Source: Ureibacillus aquaedulcis (GTDB taxonomy: Bacteria; Bacillota; Bacilli; Bacillales_A; Planococcaceae). Taken from it: DNA of 64,000 nucleotides. A program made the position numbers and the translations under genes. The DNA is taken from NCBI RefSeq assembly GCF_030418165.1, contig NZ_JAUHTQ010000012.1:47209-111208 (forward strand), in the 5' to 3' direction. Shown piece after piece: positions 61,873 through 64,000 of the stretch. The notes under the pieces were generated by a model. That model did not search any database. It was not told the DNA's origin and saw only the letters and a list, made by a program, of their open reading frames with translations. How positions within the stretch are numbered: position 1 is the stretch's first letter; every line of letters starts with the position of its first letter.

Positions 61873-61905
61873 ACGTCCCAAAAGAATCAACTTCTTTTGA
61901 GACGT
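61873..61905 (-). terminator. Terminator of uppP
   Basis: ACGTCTCAAAAGAA pairs with TTCTTTTGGGACGT (one G-U) around GTTGA; TTTTTTATTTT follows on the minus strand. Confidence 0.85.
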
Positions 61906-61915
61906 GATGTGTTGT

Positions 61916-62743
61916 TTAAAGAGCTAAAATTATGATTAAAACAACAGCTAGTACGATACGATAGATAGCAAATGGCACTAGCTTTACTTTCGAAATCAGT
62001 TTTAGGAAGAATTTAATGGCAATTAAGGCAAATACAAATGCACTAACAAAGCCCAGGATATAGAATCCTGTATGACTCGGTTCCAGGTCGCTCCAGTTCT
62101 TGACCAACGATAATCCACTTGCCCCTGCCATAATGGGAACGGCCATGATAAAGGTAAAGTCTGCAGCCGTTTTATGATCAAGCCCAAGCATTACCCCGCC
62201 TGAAATAGTAGCACCAGAACGAGAGAAGCCCGGCCATAAAGATAAACATTGAATTAACCCGATCTTGAACGCTTTCCCATAAGAAATATCATCCAATGAG
62301 GTGATCGTTGTTTTTCTTTGTCCCACTCGATCGGCAATAATCATCCAAATCGCACCAATGATTAAACCTACGATTACAGTGTTAGTAGAGAAAAGATTTT
62401 CATCGATAAAATCTTCGAAAAGCACACCTAAAACTCCGGCCGGGATAATACCGGCAATTACATGGCCCAAATTAAATTTACGAGAGGCTGTTTGTCCTTC
62501 AATTTTATATAACCCGACCAAGCTAAGCATTCGTTTCCACATAACGAACACAACCGCCAAGATAGAGCCCAGTTGAATTACGATTTTAAAGGTATTTGCC
62601 GACCCACTCCCTAAAAATTCCTTTGTATTAAGCCATAAGTCATCCACGATAATCATATGTCCTGTCGATGAGACCGGCGCGAATTCCGTCATTCCCTCAA
62701 CAAATCCGAGGATAATGGCTTTCATTAAATCAAAAAATTCCAT
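61916..62743 (-). CDS. uppP: Undecaprenyl-diphosphate phosphatase (UppP/BacA)
   Basis: This 275-residue membrane enzyme has the first catalytic motif EGMTEFAPVSSTGH (residues 16-29; Glu16, Glu20 and His29 correspond to known catalytic positions) and the second PGFSRSGATISGGVMLG with the catalytic Arg. About eight helices are present. It recycles the lipid carrier for peptidoglycan synthesis and gives bacitracin tolerance. The usual EFLP is EFAP here. The gene is monocistronic. Confidence 0.95.
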   Translation of the reverse strand: MEFFDLMKAIILGFVEGMTEFAPVSSTGHMIIVDDLWLNTKEFLGSGSANTFKIVIQLGSILAVVFVMWKRMLSLVGLYKIEGQTASRKFNLGHVIAGIIPAGVLGVLFEDFIDENLFSTNTVIVGLIIGAIWMIIADRVGQRKTTITSLDDISYGKAFKIGLIQCLSLWPGFSRSGATISGGVMLGLDHKTAADFTFIMAVPIMAGASGLSLVKNWSDLEPSHTGFYILGFVSAFVFALIAIKFFLKLISKVKLVPFAIYRIVLAVVLIIILAL

Positions 62744-62870
62744 AAGTTACTCTTATCTCCTCATCTTTTTTTCCATCCACTACGCAAGTCCACGTAACTG
62801 TTTTATTCACCTAATCTACAATACATGAAGCACTTTTTGTTGTCCATACGACTCGAGTTGCAGCGGATAC

Positions 62871-63956
62871 TTACTTCTCATTAAATGTAATATCCACTAC
62901 CCATAACTCCGAACGACTGCCGATCCGCATAGGCGGCCCCCAAAAACCGAATCCCGAGGAAACAAGGGCATGCATGTCCCCTTTTTTCATATGTCCATAA
63001 TCCACTTCGAAAAGCTGGTTCGTAATAAAATTATTCGGCCACAATTGTCCCAGGTGGGTATGTCCCGATACGTGCAAGTCAACTCCCGCATCTTGGGGCG
63101 CGTGTAAATCTGTTGGTGTATGGTTCATGACAATCCAGGGCATATCTGCATTTTCGTTTTCCGGCTTTAATGCTTGAATCACTTTTCTCTTTTTGTTTGT
63201 ATCGTCTTCCTGACCTGTTAAATAAAAACGATCCCCAACCGAAATGGTTTCATCCATTAAAATTTGGACATTGGAACCTTTCATTTCTTCTACAAACTGC
63301 GGAATTTTCCCTCCATAGTATTCATGGTTGCCAAGTACTCCATAAACACCATATGTTGCTTTAAGTTGATTCATCACCTGATCCATTCCCTCTTCTACAT
63401 ACCAAACAGGGTCATCATCCACAAGATCTCCTACTAATAATACTGCGTCAGGATTCGCTTCATTGGATAGGTCTACAAATTTCTGCAAGTGGTCTTTATG
63501 CGAAAGAACCCCTAGATGGAAATCTGAAGCTACTACCAGCCTCATTGGCTCACCCGGCTTATCAATGGAAATCTCCAAATTCCGAACTACCGGCGAATAG
63601 GCATTATATGTACCCCAGGCAAACAGAACTACTAAAAGCCCCACGACAACAGAACCGACAACCGTCACATTTTTATAAGGAGTGAGCTTAATGAAGACAT
63701 TGGCGATGATACATAAGATAAGTCCGTATTCAAAAAAGAACATCCAATAATTCCCCACAATAGATAGAGGACCGAGAACATCGTGCATTCTTCCTATCAG
63801 AAAACTAAAAGAAATCAGAAAGAGAATAACCCAATAAACGATCGGCCAGCGAAACAGATGAATTGCTTCCAGCCACTTTTTCAAATTCAATCCCAAATAA
63901 GCTGTAATTGCACTATATAAAATGAGCGCCAAAGTCATGCCCAAAATCCTATCCAT
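62871..63956 (-). CDS. Membrane-anchored metallophosphoesterase
   Basis: This 361-residue protein has four to five N-terminal helices (residues 1-130) and a calcineurin-like phosphoesterase domain. The metal-site motifs are VASDFHLGVLS (DxH), VLLVGDLVDDD (GDxxD), VLGNHEYYGG (GNHE), NHTP and SGHTHLGQLWP. The domain resembles YkoQ/YkuE-type Bacillus enzymes. YkuE-type proteins are wall-linked phosphoesterases; the natural substrate here is unknown. The ATG at 63956 is near the window edge and preceded by GGAGGG. Confidence 0.88.
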   Translation of the reverse strand: MDRILGMTLALILYSAITAYLGLNLKKWLEAIHLFRWPIVYWVILFLISFSFLIGRMHDVLGPLSIVGNYWMFFFEYGLILCIIANVFIKLTPYKNVTVVGSVVVGLLVVLFAWGTYNAYSPVVRNLEISIDKPGEPMRLVVASDFHLGVLSHKDHLQKFVDLSNEANPDAVLLVGDLVDDDPVWYVEEGMDQVMNQLKATYGVYGVLGNHEYYGGKIPQFVEEMKGSNVQILMDETISVGDRFYLTGQEDDTNKKRKVIQALKPENENADMPWIVMNHTPTDLHAPQDAGVDLHVSGHTHLGQLWPNNFITNQLFEVDYGHMKKGDMHALVSSGFGFWGPPMRIGSRSELWVVDITFNEK

Positions 63957-64000
63957 ATGTATAATCCCTCCATACTCTATATAAAAAGTATACCACGCTG

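Noticed and set aside
1..64000. tRNA, rRNA, transposase or integrase genes
   Set aside because: No tRNA-like cloverleaf, rRNA segment, inverted-repeat-flanked transposase or phage gene was seen on either strand.

Overview
The window looks like a chromosomal segment of an AT-rich, low-GC Gram-positive, spore-forming Bacillales bacterium. Reasons: strong AGGAGG-type ribosome binding sites with frequent TTG/GTG starts, Bacillus-type genes (cwlJ, menA, hemAT, ykkCD under a guanidine-I riboswitch, YfiB/YfiC-like ABC pair, PdaC-like deacetylase), and B. subtilis-type Fur and MhqR operators. A relative of Lysinibacillus, Solibacillus or Sporosarcina (Planococcaceae) would fit, but this is inference. 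I see no tRNA, rRNA, prophage, transposase or CRISPR array.

Layout. 0-1 kb: two tandem TerD-family stress genes, the second cut by the window edge. 1.4-3.9 kb: a membrane diguanylate cyclase, a tiny lipoprotein and a type I toxin/antisense-RNA locus. 3.9-10.7 kb: a six-gene peptide uptake operon (binding protein, two permeases, two ATPases, M20 peptidase), with an orphan sensor kinase upstream. 12.5-16.2 kb: a small SASP-like gene, an orphan ParA ATPase, an array of about 41 degenerate 21-bp repeats and a split chromate transporter. 16.4-25.4 kb: NUDIX, HEAT-like, two GNATs, MMPL exporter, nitroreductase, amidase-fold protein, DUF2804 protein and GDPD. 25.5-28.5 kb: a leaderless TetR gene divergent from a membrane gene across two operators, then CopC/CopD. 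28.8-34.8 kb: HelD, a 45-aa basic protein, two rhodaneses, ThpR, riboswitch-ykkCD and an HtrA-like protease. 34.9-38.1 kb: a siderophore-iron importer with a central Fur box. 38.4-44.6 kb: LLM oxidoreductase, a 1-kb non-coding block with inverted repeats every ~156 bp, aldo/keto reductase, an MhqR-operator dioxygenase, menA and a double GNAT. 44.7-64 kb: heterodimeric ABC exporter, PAS-GGDEF-EAL protein, split ThrE exporter, PdaC-like deacetylase, beta-propeller lipoprotein-like protein, lysine 6-dehydrogenase/aldehyde dehydrogenase pair, AIM24-like protein, hemAT, cwlJ, uppP and a metallophosphoesterase.

How the genes work together. Most units are short operons closed by clear intrinsic terminators. 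Themes are nutrient scavenging (peptides, ferric siderophores, lysine), export or detoxification (guanidinium, chromate, quinones, copper, multidrug ABC, MMPL), c-di-GMP signalling, and envelope or spore maintenance.

The least explained content is non-coding. It comprises the 21-bp-period intergenic repeats (four loci, two sequence families, one period), the ~156-bp-spaced GTCAA/TTGAC inverted repeats, and an 18-bp inverted motif present twice. These and the type I toxin locus are the best candidates for undescribed biology. Coordinates were read by eye; no database search was run.
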